A stretch of 64,000 nt of DNA, taken from Mangifera indica. Its lineage: Eukaryota; Streptophyta; Magnoliopsida; Sapindales; Anacardiaceae. Where the stretch lies: positions 13,011,320 through 13,075,319 of the forward strand of contig NC_058146.1 in the NCBI RefSeq assembly GCF_011075055.1, read 5' to 3'. Each line of letters starts with the position of its first letter. Position 1 is the first letter of the stretch. The translations under genes were made by a program, and so were the position numbers. Of this stretch, positions 32,262 to 44,319 are shown piece by piece. The notes beneath the pieces are model-generated. The model saw nothing but the letters and a program-made list of their open reading frames with translations. It was not told the DNA's origin and ran no database searches.

Positions 32262-32475
32262 TGTTAGAATTATGAAGCCTAAAAGAATTTGGATTCTTGA
32301 AATAATTTGGACTCCTGAAAGAATTTGGATTTTTGAAAGAATTTGGACTCCTAAAAGAATTTGGATTCTTGAAAGAATTTGGACTTCTAAAAGAATTTGG
32401 ATTCAAAATGGTGTCAAACTTTGACATGTAAATAGGTCAAATGAAGTTTGTTTTATTCAAATAAGATATCGTTGT
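32262..32475 (+). repeat. copia-2 3' LTR, truncated
   Basis: Matches the first 200 bp of the 5' LTR (TGTTAGAATTATGAAG, the 18-bp array, then TCAAATGAAGT and AAATAAGATATC). Similarity stops at about 32475, where different sequence begins. Confidence 0.9.
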
Positions 32476-32985
32476 AAGATTTTTTATGGCTCACATGACA
32501 TTAAGATTTTATTTTATCAAGTATAATAGTATTTATTTGATAAAATAAATTAATATAAAATTTTCAATACCGAAATTCTATCAACTAATATCAAGATGTG
32601 ACTTTTATGATAAAAAGATATGATTCTTCCTAATGAAAAGAGGTGATTCTTTATGATGAAAAGAAACAACTCTTTGCTAATGAAAATATGTGACTTTTGA
32701 TAGAAAGTCACCATTAATTCTATAAATAGGAGTTGGTCCTCTCTCTACCCCTAACATACACATAGTTTTCACAACACTTACATTACAACACACTAATAGT
32801 ACATGTATAGATTTAAATATATTGTTAGTATTTAGTTATTAATTGATTTGTAATAGTAATAATTTGATATAATTAATAATTTTTATTCAATTGAAAAAAT
32901 GTTTTATATGAATTGTTGGATTTCGAGAATTAATATAATTATTAATTTTAATTTATGATTGAAATTCTCATATCAAATGCATCAC
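32476..32985 (+). other. Unassigned sequence with a TATA-like promoter motif
   Basis: Contains CTATAAATAGGAGTTGG at about 32720, followed by a CT-rich start region and CACAACACTTACATTACAAC, which looks like an LTR promoter fragment. Short repeats ATGTGACTTTT and GTGATTCTTTATGATGAAAA precede it. No LTR partner exists in the window. Confidence 0.35.
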
Positions 32986-32989
32986 ATAA

Positions 32990-33574
32990 ATCAAAACAAA
33001 AATTTTTGTCCACGATTCCCAATATAATTAGGGACTAAATTTTTTATTTTTGATTCACAACACAATTAAAGACTCAAAAAATTACTTTCAATTCACTACT
33101 TAATCAAGGACAAAAATATTTGTCCTCAATTTATTATACAATCAAGGACAAAAAAAATTGTCCTCAATAGTATATAAATTAGAAACGAAAAATTGTCCTT
33201 AATTTAATATATAATCAAGAATGAAAAATTTTGTCTCTAATTCATTATATATTTAAGGACAAAAAAAATTATCCCCAATTCATTATACAATCAAGGACGA
33301 AAAATTTTGTCTCTTAATACATTCTTTTTGGAACAAAATCTATTTTATTTATGGACAAAATATTTTGTCCCAAAATGTGTATCATTTTATGACAAAACAC
33401 TATTTCGTCTGCAATGACTAGTTATTAAGAACGATCTCATTTTTTGTGGGTATTACCAATTGCTAATTCACTTTTTTGAAGATTTGATCTTTTGTCTTAA
33501 ATGACTTCTTAAGACGAAATTTTGATTTTTTGGGACAAAAAAATTTATCTTTAAATTGAATATTTGTTGTAGTG
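32990..33574 (-). mobile_element. CACTA element terminus with subterminal repeats
   Basis: The right end reads TTTGTTGTAGTG at 33563-33574, the reverse complement of CACTACAACAAA, a typical CACTA terminus. Inside are six or more inverted short units such as CAAGGACAAAAATATTTGTCC and GGACGAAAAATTTTGTC, the subterminal hairpin repeats of this superfamily. TCA follows as a possible 3-bp target duplication. The other terminus was not found, so this is a truncated or internally deleted copy; 32990 is approximate. Confidence 0.72.
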
Positions 33575-33720
33575 TCACCTCTTTAATTATAGGGGGACAA
33601 AATTGAATAGAAATAAACAATCAAGAAATCATTAAATAATAAAGTCTAGAGGGGTTAATATAAAATTTAATTGATCATATTGATACTTTAAATATACTAA
33701 ACTAAAAGAATTCAAAGTTA

Positions 33721-35234
33721 ATGGGATCAGCTTACCCTGCCACTGTATATAGAATACATTTTCTATTTATCCATTTACTTATTTTTGCAGTTGTTTCGCT
33801 CAAAATCTCAAATCCAGGTACCCTTCCCTTGGAAAATATATATGTGATTTCTGCAGTCATCTATTCCACACTGCTATTTGTGTTCTTAATTGGAAATACG
33901 AGGGTTGATAAATGATCTGTTTTATTTCAATATTCTTAAGCGTTAAATGTTGTATAGTGGTGATATGAATTATAAGGGGTTACAAGAATATAGGAAGTGC
34001 AAATTTCTGAAAGGTAAAATTTTCAAGAAAAATTGTGGTGGTAGTGGAATTCAGGTGGCTAGGCCTAATCTTGTAGCCCACCATTGATTTTAAATGCACG
34101 TAATGATTAAGATCATATTCGTTTGTTAATCTAGTAGAACATAACTGGTATATGTGAACTAGAACAATAGACCATTATGTAGATACTATTTGATATGGAA
34201 TAATGACTAGCGAATAGACGTATCAAGTGTATCAAGTGTTTTTGTCAACTAATGTTTGCATATAAAAGCTATATTAAACTGCATGTAAGGGGAGTAAAAG
34301 TGTGTACAACAAATAAAGAGAGATAAGATTAAGAGCTCAAACATAAAGAAATTAAAAAATATATCTACTTTTATCTTGTAACCTTCTTATTCATAGTGAA
34401 CTTTTTTTGATTGTTTATCTGTGGATTTTCTCATAATGGATTTTCCACCTAAGTAAGTATTTCATTATTTTTGTTTATTTTCTTTGTGTTGTATAACATT
34501 AAATATATTTATTTATTTCTCAAGTGATGCTTCCTATACAGACATATCTACAATCCAATAGAGAAGAACTAGAGCATATGATTAACAAAATGAAGGTGGA
34601 AGAACGCTTATGACACTTGAAAAAGTGAGTACCTTTCTTTATGTCTTCTCACCTTTAATTTAAAAATATTTAATCACATAGTAACATATCATTATTAGTA
34701 TACAAATTAACAATCATTTTTAGCACACATAGTTTTATTATTATGATAAGCACCAACATTTAGAAAACCTTAATACATGCAACTCAATTGACCATAAGGC
34801 AAAAATTATTAAATTTGTATTGGAATTTGAAAGCATTGTTCTATGTTGGATGTATTCTCATCCTTGTTCTTGAATGCATATATATCAAGGTACAAGACTG
34901 GAGAGTTCTAAAATTAAAGGAGTTGAGTTATCATATCAAGCCATCTTTTTTTGGTGAACGCACTCTTATATTCTAGGAGGGTGAACCGATAAGTGAAGTT
35001 CTCTTTGTGCTTAAAAGAAAACTATGGAGATACACCTCCAATGGCACTTATCATGGCAATGGCGACAATGTTAAATTCTTTGGGAAAAAACTTGTCAATT
35101 GGATTCAAACCCTCAATCATCTAGCCTCCCAATCTCAACATCAACTATTGACATGCATGCGAATGTGGAAGCCTTCACTCTTACAGCCTATGACTAGAAA
35201 GACATGTCCATTAATAAGCCAAAGTCACCATTAG
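33721..35234 (+). pseudogene. CNGC-like pseudogene A' (duplicate of A)
   Basis: Same architecture as copy A. The S6 exon (33721-33903) is longer here and reads LFIHLLIFAVVSLKISN and YVISAVIYSTLLFVFLIGNT before a GT donor. The next exon (34542-34624) reads TYLQSNREELEHMINKM and ends at GTGAGT. The CNBD exon (from about 34890) reads LKELSYHIKPSFFGERTLIF, stop, EGEPISEVLFVLKRKL, then frameshifts near 35112 (the correct frame resumes SSLPISTSTI and EAFTLTAYD). The C-linker exon is absent, as in copy A. Its stop (35232-35234) directly abuts an LTR-like insertion. Non-functional. Confidence 0.85.
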
Positions 35235-36740
35235 TGTATGTCCTAGGAACCATTTGTATTGTTGGTTTTGGGGCATTTTATATTGTATACATGTAAATAT
35301 GATTTATCAATAAAAGCTTTTGTTTACATTTGTAAGTTGCTTCCTTTATTTGTTTATATATAAAGTGTATATGTGAACTGTTTAGATAATTCACTTTATA
35401 AATAAAACTGGATTATTGAATTGTTCCCTACAGATGTGATAATAGTTGGGCAATAATATCAAACAGTAGACATACTGAATGTCTTCATTGAATATCATGA
35501 GATACTATTAATACGAGTGATGATGATGGTCATGTCTTTAAGACTTTAGTATGGATTAACAATTAGTGAACTGTTTTTCGAATGTAACCAATTATGATAA
35601 GTCAGATGGTCATTGTGATGTAATAAATGACTTATCGTATAATTATTCTAGTGTACAGAATAATTCTTTAACTTGAGATATCATGGTCAAATTTGATAAG
35701 ATGCATATGGTTCATATGGTGCATAAATGCGAAGCTAGTCACGTTCAATATGAAAAGATCATGTTGGCCATACTTTGTTTGTATGCAGAGATGAATGATG
35801 ATCAAGATAGAATTTGTTGACTCAAAGTTATTGGATTTATAGTATCTGTTAACTCTATCTAATTTCGAGTTCTCACACGAATGTTAACAATAATTAGAAA
35901 TCAAAATCTCTTGCCAGAGTGTAATGTTAGTTATACAAAGAATGTTTGTGATGACATGTTCTGAATATATCGATTAGCAATTTGTAAAGTATCGAACTGA
36001 AGGTTTTTATGATCCATGTACTCAAACTCTATCAAAATTTGACAACAAAAAGATCTTACCTACATAAAATGTACGATTAGAAATTAGATTTGATAGAGTG
36101 CTTCTTTATCATTGTTTAAATACTATGGCACATTGCTAGATATTTATCATAGTCATTGAGTTTTCGGACATATTTTTTGGATTATCTGAAAAGGGCTCAT
36201 GGTTATGTCACAGTAAACCTAAAAGGTCAAACTAATAAACCAAAAATTTAAGAGAGTAAGGATTGATTATCTAGGGTTGGCTAGCACCTTCCGAAGGGTA
36301 ATAAAGGAAACATCATATAAAGTGTTATATGGGTGTGAAAGTAACATTTTAAGAGTTAAAATATTTATGAGATCAAATTAAGGTGGCTAATGTATATATA
36401 AGATATGCATGCATAGCTATTATGTAAATAGAGATTTTCATGGAACCATGCAACAATTAAAAAATTGCCAATTAAGTCCACCACCATATAAAGATCACCT
36501 CAAATTCTCTCTCTAATTTGGCTAAGGCCATTTTATGCTTGTTTGGGTGCAATTTTTTAAAGGCATTACAAGTGTGGTATTCCATTCCATCATCTTCATC
36601 CAAAAAAAAAAAAAAAAGCTTGGAGAAGGTATGTTTTCTACCTTTCTTAGATGGTTCTTTTTATGGCATTGATTCTTGTATGAATGGTTCATGCATGTGG
36701 TTTTCCATTGTCATCTTCACCTCCAATCTTTTAGCCACCA
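35235..36740. mobile_element. LTR-like insertion in the CNGC-A' block
   Basis: Starts TGTATGTCCTAGGAACC right after the A' stop codon. Copy A runs directly from CCATTAG into GATGACCACCAGATCAATC, whose counterpart here resumes at about 36740 (GGATGAGCCCCATTTCAATC). The extra 1.5 kb is therefore an insertion. TG start, no coding content and length suggest a solo LTR. The right end and target duplication are not certain (ATTAG on the left, perhaps ACAAG on the right). It holds a short A-run near 36600. Confidence 0.6.
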
Positions 36741-38080
36741 ACAAGGATGAGCCCCATTTCAATCGTCCAGAGATATAAATTTATCAAATGTGTTTAGTTT
36801 TGAAGTTTTCATGTATGTGATATGGAACATTCGGCAACTTATATTGCACATTCAATTAATCTTTCTTGTCAAAATTTGGCCATGGATGGCATCAAATTTG
36901 TGGAAGGAGTAATATCTAAAATGTTTATAATCTTGTTAGTACTAATTATAAGTGCATTTTGGCTTGTGATTCACAATAATGTTTTATACATCCTTTCTTT
37001 GAATAAAACTATTTGGAAACCAGTTGTTTATAACTAAGTACAAAAGATCATGAGTCATTATATGAAAAAGTGCTACTTTCTCTCTAATTTAAAATTATTT
37101 AATCACATGATGACACTGATTGTTTGTACCCATTATTTATGCACATAAATATATTACCTTTCTATTTTGTTCTTCCTCATTTGTAACTTATAGAATAATA
37201 GACCTTCAATAAATTCCAGGAGATGAAACTTTAGAAAATGCATCTCTTTGATTGAGATAACTTAAGTTGTCTCCAGTTTTTTCTGTTATTTAGAACAGGA
37301 TATAATATCCCACAAGTCTTTCAAATGTTTCATTCCACTTAAGCATTTATTATATGATTACTTTATTCTTGCTTTAACTTGCCATCACAACAACAAAACT
37401 ATAGCATTGTAGGCAAACGCTAAATCAACAAAGCACAAAGAAACGTTGGGTATATGGACATCCCAATATCTAAAAGATAAGAGAAAATTGATTAAATAAT
37501 TTGTGAGCTAATCAACTTAGGTTTTCACTAAGATTGGTAAAATTTATAACTATAAGATCATTTGATCATTGGCAATATAATTGTAAGTTGTAACTTCGAA
37601 ATTTTGATTCTAAATGAACACTACTTTGTTAGACGTTGGATGTATTCTCATCCTTGTTCTTGAATATATATATAAGGGTAGCAGAATTTTAAAGTTGGGG
37701 AGAAACAGGGTTAAGTTGGTTAGATTTTGATGTTAATGCTCCAATGTATGTTTCTATTGTCTTCATGCTACTCTTACTCAAAAATTTCCAACATTAATAA
37801 TGAAAACATAACGAGTATAAATACTGACTTGTCATTATATGACTGGATGATTTTAAATTATCAATAAAATAACACTCAATTTTATAATAATACATCAACG
37901 TTTGAATATGTATTTGCACCATATGTTAATACATATAGTATTACTCAATGAATTAGGTTGGTTGTAATAAACAAGATCTTGTCCCATTTTTTTTAAAACA
38001 TAAACTCTATGAAGTTGATTTTCTTTTATTGAATTGGCTTAATTCCATGTTAATTTTCCCTATTTGGATTGTAATATCTT
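36741..38080 (+). repeat. Second copy of the CNGC-A 3' flank
   Basis: Parallels about 1757-3030: shared phrases are CGTCCAGAGAT, ATGGACATCCCAAT, ATTGGCAATATAATTGTAAG, CATCCTTGTTCTTGAAT, AAGATCTTGTC and CCCTATTTGGATTGTAAT. It contains the isolated CNBD-exon start at 37625-37745, like the one at 2435. No intact gene. Confidence 0.75.
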
Positions 38081-39640
38081 TTTCTTGTATACTCATTAAC
38101 ATATACTAATGGTAGGCTTATATTAAACTTGGTAGTTCGCATCATCGAATCGTGTTCGTGTCATGTTAATTTGGGCTTCAAATTAGAAACTCTTAATCCT
38201 AACCTAATTTGAAATAAAATCATGTCAAAATTTTCTAACTCAAACCTAATCTGATCTATGTTCAGGTTGACCTGACTCAATCTGAAATAACCTAAAATTG
38301 TCTAATGTCTTCACTCACTTTAGTGTTTTTAACGTTTTAATTTTGTCACTAAATTATCTCCAATCTATAATTAACAATACATACTACATAAGATTTTGTT
38401 TTGTTTACAAATGAGCTGAAAAATTTACATACCAAAACCTTTGAACATATCAATAATCTTAATAATTGAATCTCATTCTTACTACCAAAAAAATAAAACA
38501 AACTTTTTCACCCACGGTTTGGTCTAAAAACACTTCAATCCTTGGGTACGTAGCATAAATAATACTCTCCCACCCAAAATCAAACTTTATTAAAAAAATA
38601 TATACTAATAACATAAGGGTAAACTATTAATTTTATCATCCATTAATTTAAAACCAAAACAAAAAAAACAGTTGTATAAAACTTAAACATTTTAAACATG
38701 ACAATTTAACCATTAAAAATGCTTAAAACTCACAAATCAAAATCTAAAATCCTTTCAAGCCCCTACATATTTTAAAACTATTGTATAATCCCAATAGTTA
38801 TAATATGACATTTACACTTATAATTTGTTATTTTCTATTTAATTTTTTGAGAATGTAACTATCATTTTTAAAACTATTAAAAGGCTTATTGATATTTCAA
38901 AAATTTTAAAAGACCCCAAACTTTTTCTAAATTTCCAATTACCCAATGATAAATTCTTAAAAAAACTCCAATATTTTCACAAATGACATTTAGGCTCTAA
39001 TATACAATTATATGACAAAGACACCTCTATATATATAAGAAGAAAAAAGAAGGCTTGAGGGTAAAAGGAAAGAGAAATAAGAGGGTTTTTATATAATTTA
39101 AATATTTAAAATATTGCTTTTATTTTTTCTTAATTTGGAGTTATATTGTAATTTTCAAAAATGGAAAAGTAGAAATAAAATAGTAATTTTACTTCCTAAT
39201 ATATTTGTTTTATTGACATAAGTAAATTTTGGGTGGGAAAATGTTATTTATTCTAAATTTCGGGTAGGAAAATGTCATTTATTTTAAATTCACTCTTTTT
39301 TATATAAAACTCAATAGTAATTGAAGTAATTACAACCATATGAAATACAATTATATACACTATGTAAGAATTTAACTATTGTTGATACTTGTTCTTCAAT
39401 ATTTCTTTAACCTTTCTCTAACAAATTTTACTATAATGAACATTTTTTAAACATTTGTATCAATTTGAATCATACCAGATTACTTTCGTGTCATTTCTTA
39501 CCTGACCCGTTTTAGTTTCGAATCATATCAGGTTGATCCGAATTAAATTTTGTGTCAAGAAATCACAACCTTGACCCAATGTTTTTCAAGTCAGGTTAAT
39601 TGGGTCACGTAGAAAAATGTTAGCTCTAACTTATATTAGT
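38081..39640. repeat. Composite repeat with inverted internal arms
   Basis: Outer parts carry related phrases (GTCATGTTAATTTGGGC near 38160 and AAGTCAGGTTAATTGGGTC near 39590). Inner parts face each other: CTCCCACCCAAAATCAAAC near 38570 and TAAATTTTGGGTGGGAAAAT near 39222. This suggests one small inverted-repeat element nested in another. No coding frame; class not determined. Confidence 0.4.
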
Positions 39641-40355
39641 TTAAGTGGGGACATCAAATAATATGGGAGTTTTATGTGAAAGAAAAATTGTAGTGGACGA
39701 TATTGTGATTATGTTTGTGTTTGTTGGTTAAGAAAGCATGATAATGGACTGCTATATAATTTGTATTAACAACGTAACAGAGACCGTCACAATTACTATT
39801 ATTAGTAACGGAATCCAACAGGTTTGATTCATATTGTAAAGTAGCTGAATGAAGATACTGAATTCCCTATAAACTCATTCTTTTTTGGATCTAGGGTTTA
39901 CTTCATTTTTCTTGCTTTGTAATTTTTGCTCAAACTTGATAATCAAATTAGTTTCTACTTTAGTTCCTTCATCCAAGAAAGCATCAAGACTTGGCTTCAA
40001 TATATGACAAATCCAGACATATATTGATTTAGACTTTTTCATTTTTCGCAAATTAAGGTTTCATGGAAAACATGTCCATCTATTAAGTTTGGGCCCACTT
40101 ATGACAGATCAATATGATAAAATATGCTTAAACTACCTAGGTGGCAGTTGAAAGACAGTTGAATGGGGGCAGTTTATGGCAATTAGGAACATATTTAATG
40201 TCCCAAAATTGCTACCTTCAGAATAAGAAACTAAAAATACATAACGCAAGTTTTTTCTTCTTTCCCATTCTAATGCAAATACTAAGAGAATGCTAATATA
40301 TAAATGCTCCCAGAAAGGAATTCATAGAATCTAGATAATATTATCAAACAAATTG
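39641..40355. other. A/T-rich intergenic stretch
   Basis: No gene, RNA or element was recognised. It contains GGATCTAGGGTTTACTTC near 39888 and long A/T-rich runs. Confidence 0.45.
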
Positions 40356-40494
40356 TGTTGTGGAAAATTATAATCACATCTCGGATCACATTCAATTTGA
40401 AAAAGAAAGAATCAACCACCGGGTATATTACTGTAAATTCAATTTATAGAATTTTTTGTTATTTCCAACATTAATATTAGAGCCTAAGATCGAT
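40356..40494 (+). mobile_element. Short LTR (about 115 bp) with adjoining PBS-like site
   Basis: TGTTGTGGAAAATTATAATC to TTTCCAACA (40356-40470) has TG...CA ends. It is followed by TTAATATTAGAGCCTAAGATC, close to the tRNA-Met primer-site consensus. This is the arrangement of a TRIM or of a copia element with short LTRs. It could be the 5' LTR of copia-3, whose gag begins at about 48.15 kb beyond gypsy-2, but no link is proven. Confidence 0.45.
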
Positions 40495-41713
40495 AATTTT
40501 CTACAATTCTATAATATTTATTATCTGAAATTTTTTTTATTTTGCATTGAAATTGGTAAAATTCACATTTTGTGTTCGAATAAAATTAAATCAAATTGCA
40601 TAAAATTAATACTTAAAAACATGTAAGGATAATGCTTGGAATTGTTTTACATGTTTTGATCTAAAAATCATGCCATAATTTGATTAGAATGGACTAAATT
40701 CGAACTTAAAAGTCGTGATCTCCTTGCTTTGATTCCACTAGATTTTGGTGACTTTGGTGTCGAAAATTAGACTGACTATGATAGTCAATCTAGTCAGTCT
40801 AGGCTTTTCAAAAGCCCCAAACTTTCATGGCCAATCGATGGTCGGAAGATAGTCAATTGAGCTAGCTAAAATTATGGTTCTTTGTGATGACATGGGTTGC
40901 AATTGGGTTGGGAAAACATAATTGTGCGATCCATTAGTCAACGGGTTGCCTAAATTCATTGGTCAACTAGGTGACTCAAATCAGTCAACACTTAAAGTTG
41001 GTTCACCAGTTAATGGGTGTTGGTCATCAGTCAACATCCGATAACAGTCGATGGCAAGTCACCCACTGATGCATGAAAGCACGTTAAAGGCATGTGATAG
41101 TGTGTGACGAAGCGTGAGGCTCAATTCTAGCATGTGTGACATTTTTCTTATATGTAAAGGTGCGTAAGGATACTATCTCAGTGTGTAAAGGTGCATGGAA
41201 CTTTATTTAGGTGCATAAGAGTGTATGAAACCTTCTACCAGTGCATGAAACTGATTTAATGCTCGGATCAACATATGGAACAAATCAGTGGGTCATACGA
41301 TGCGTTAAAATGTGTAATACCTCATTTTGGCTTATGCAAACACATAATAGTATTTCGAAACACATGTTTCTAATTCGTGAAAACTTGATGACTAAGAAAC
41401 ATTATATGAAGTATAAGATGTGACCATTTGATAGTCTAATGGTGCATGTTGGAGCTATATATCATAAATGTATAGACTTAAAAGTAAATCACATACTCTT
41501 AACTGGAAAATAAATGATCTATAGTTTACTTATGTCATGTCGAACCATTGGATTCTTGTGATGCATTATCTTGTTTGGGACAAGAATGTGAAGAATGTTT
41601 TTGATTATATGGATGCATTGCAATTTGCTGATAAGCAATGCATTGTAATGAATATAAGAAAATCCATTATTTTATTGTTATTCCCAAATCAACAAAGTGC
41701 GAGACATTTAGGT
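40495..41713. other. Unassigned, possible retroelement leader
   Basis: More mixed base composition than its surroundings, with repeated GTCAATCTAGTCAGTCTAG, TAGTCAATTGA and GGTGCATAAGAG/GGTGCGTAAGG type phrases. Short open frames at 41241 and 41537 show no domain. It ends at the gypsy-2 LTR. Confidence 0.4.
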
Positions 41714-44313
41714 TGTAACACCCTTCTCTAGATATATACCCCTTATGGGAATATACCAAAAGAGACATACACAACTAGACTATTTGAAAACTTTGATGCA
41801 TGATCATAATTGTAAAACATGCAAAAAGGTGATGTAATAAAAATAACTACTTTATTAATCAAACTCATAAAATAACAAGTATCTGAAAATCTCTGTTATA
41901 AAATAACTATATAAATCTTGAGTAAAATAATGTGTCTAAAAGTAATAATGATAATAATAGAAAATGCTAAATATATGTTTGGTAAAGCTGAAATAACATA
42001 AACACCCTTTTCATCATGAAGTTGCTTGCTGGACTATTAGATCTTCGTTTGCCCCACTACTCACTTCTATTTGCAAAACATACAAAAGAAAATGCGTGAG
42101 TAAAACTCAATAAGTGGAGACCTTTTGACATCCATGACTATTAAATCATCTGACAATAAAACTCGCATTCCATTTATAAGCTAACTATAAATGAAACATG
42201 AGTAAACTAATGTGTCTAAAAGTAATAATGATAATAATAGAAAATGCTAAATATATGTCTGGTAAAGCTGAAATAACATAAGCGCCCTTTTCATCGTGAA
42301 ATTGCTTGCATGACCATTAGATCTTCGCTTGTCCCACTACTCACCTCTATTTGCAAAACATACAAAAGAAAATGCGTGAGTAAAACTCAATAAGTGAAGA
42401 CCTTTTGACATCCATGGCTATTAAATCATCTGACAATAAAACTCGCATTCCATTTATAAGCTAACTATTATCACACTACGACACCTTGATGCCCTAACAT
42501 GGATCATCCACGAAAACTGTAGAGACCCAAGCTAGAATCAACATATCTGATGCCCTGCTGAAAGCTACTATGGTGTCTTGCATACATGTCAAACGACCTA
42601 TAGGGCTATCTAATTAAGACACCCTAATCATATGGAAAAATCTCTGATCATAGCTTTTTCCCTTACTGCATAAGTTGATTAAAACTACTGACTAACCATC
42701 TAAAGATGACCTTTACCTCAAGTACATATGTAGTGCATCCCACTGATCATGTAAGAAATATCTAAAAGTCATATCCTTACCATGAACACCAAAATTAAAT
42801 CAGATGGCTATATGCCTTGGCACTGAGTGTATGATACATCTCATGGGTATTCAGCCTTATTGCTTTCGCAAATATCATCTTTTACACTTATAGCTAATGA
42901 CTATCTAGTTATGTGACACTAGCCTTAAGGTTGCTAACTTTTCAAGTCAATCTAATTTTGTGTCATTATTCACACAATCGAGCACTTTATCTATATCTTT
43001 ATTGAACTATTTATCCTCTATTAGCTCATTATTCCTCTGATATAACTCTCCCCTCTTATGCACATAGTTTAAAGGTATAATCATCTTTTGACTTTCTCAA
43101 GCGGGCATATAATCATGTGTTTTTCCACCTACACCTATGTGTCTCCTAACCATATACATAAGCATGTGGCACTCAACACAAATCATGTATCAAGCAAATG
43201 CACATGGGGAGTTGACTTGGACACATTCTCATGCACTTGTATCCACATGTATGAGCCACGTGTCCCTTGATACATATAGTCCAACTTTGGAAAGCCATAC
43301 ACGGGAGTGTGTCCTAAACTATACAATCATGCATATCTTTCCTCAAAATAAGCCTAGGATCTTCTGACTTTAAAATTTTATGGAACAATAAATGAGTGTG
43401 TATATGGCCATACATAATCATGTGTCATGATCTGGAAATCAAACCCTAGGGTTTCTATATTCTTCCAATCGCAATTCTAGCAATACTCATACAATTAAGT
43501 TATAAATAGTAGTCTTTAAGCATCCTAAACATATTGATTCTACTATTCTTTCAATCGTAATGCCTAAACACACATATTATATCGAATCAAAGAACATGGA
43601 ATTTTCAAGCATGTTTTCATCCAAACAGTACATCCATCATGTCATGCATTACCATAGTGTTTCTTAGCCAATAACTGTCTTAAGAGCCATATATAACATT
43701 CCTAATATACCCTAAATGCAAAGGCAATGATCATTAAATCAATACAACCCTAGATAGGATTCTATAATGAAAAGGTTTCATGATCTCAACCAAACATCAA
43801 ACATTCTAGCCACACAAATCATAAGACCACAAATGGAAATTATAAACCATACAAGAAATTCTCCTAAACATTTCTATAATAATGAATCAAGCTTTAATAA
43901 ACTAAAGTTGAGTTGCGAGCACTACTTATCTTTCTATGTTGATCGATGCTCTCTCCTCCAAATTTGTGACTTTCAGTGATCAATAGTGACTTTTTAGGTG
44001 ACCACAGACTCATTTTTCACTCTCTCTCACTTTTTGAGTAATTGGGAAGCAAAAGAATGTGAGAGAATTAGGGTTGATCATATTTTTATTTTATCTCTAA
44101 GATGCAATACATAGGTGTGTATGGATCATACATAACTGTGTGTCTAGTTACACAACTAAAGCAATTTTCTATTTCACCACGATCATAATTTGATTCACTA
44201 ATTGACTTTCTACTAACCATACATGGGCATATACCCTTGAAAAGTCATTAAACACCAAATTTAAAACTAGAAAAAAAAATTAAATGCCCTTGGACTTACC
44301 TGTAGGTGTTACA
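41714..44313 (-). repeat. gypsy-2 3' LTR
   Basis: 2600 bp. On the minus strand it begins TGTAACACCTACAGG and ends GGGTGTTACA. It contains a 279-bp direct tandem duplication (about 41920-42198 and 42199-42477, marker TGTGTCTAAA at 41932 and 42211). The short open frames at 43088-43367 and 43767 are inside this LTR and are not genes. Confidence 0.85.
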
Positions 44314-44319
44314 TTCCTT

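Larger units (their letters stand above)
28070..32475 (+). mobile_element. copia-2: Ty1/copia element, truncated 3' LTR
   Basis: The 5' LTR (28070-28804), a primer site from 28807 (TGGTATCATAGCCTAG) and copia-ordered gag, protease, pre-integrase, reverse transcriptase and RNase H are present, then a 3' LTR cut short (32262-32475). Most of the integrase core is missing between about 30130 and 30470. A 276-bp MITE sits in the reverse transcriptase. No target duplication can be shown because the 3' LTR is truncated. Confidence 0.92.

Noticed and set aside
32245..32427. Repetitive NPNSFRSPNSFK protein on the minus strand
   Set aside because: It is an artefact of the 18-bp LTR minisatellite, also seen at 28043-28231.
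36518..36778. Open frame of 86 codons with a Lys run
   Set aside because: It lies inside the LTR-like insertion of the CNGC-A' block; the Lys run is a poly-A stretch and no domain is visible.
43088..43979. Several short open frames on the plus strand
   Set aside because: All lie inside the gypsy-2 LTR and none shows family features.
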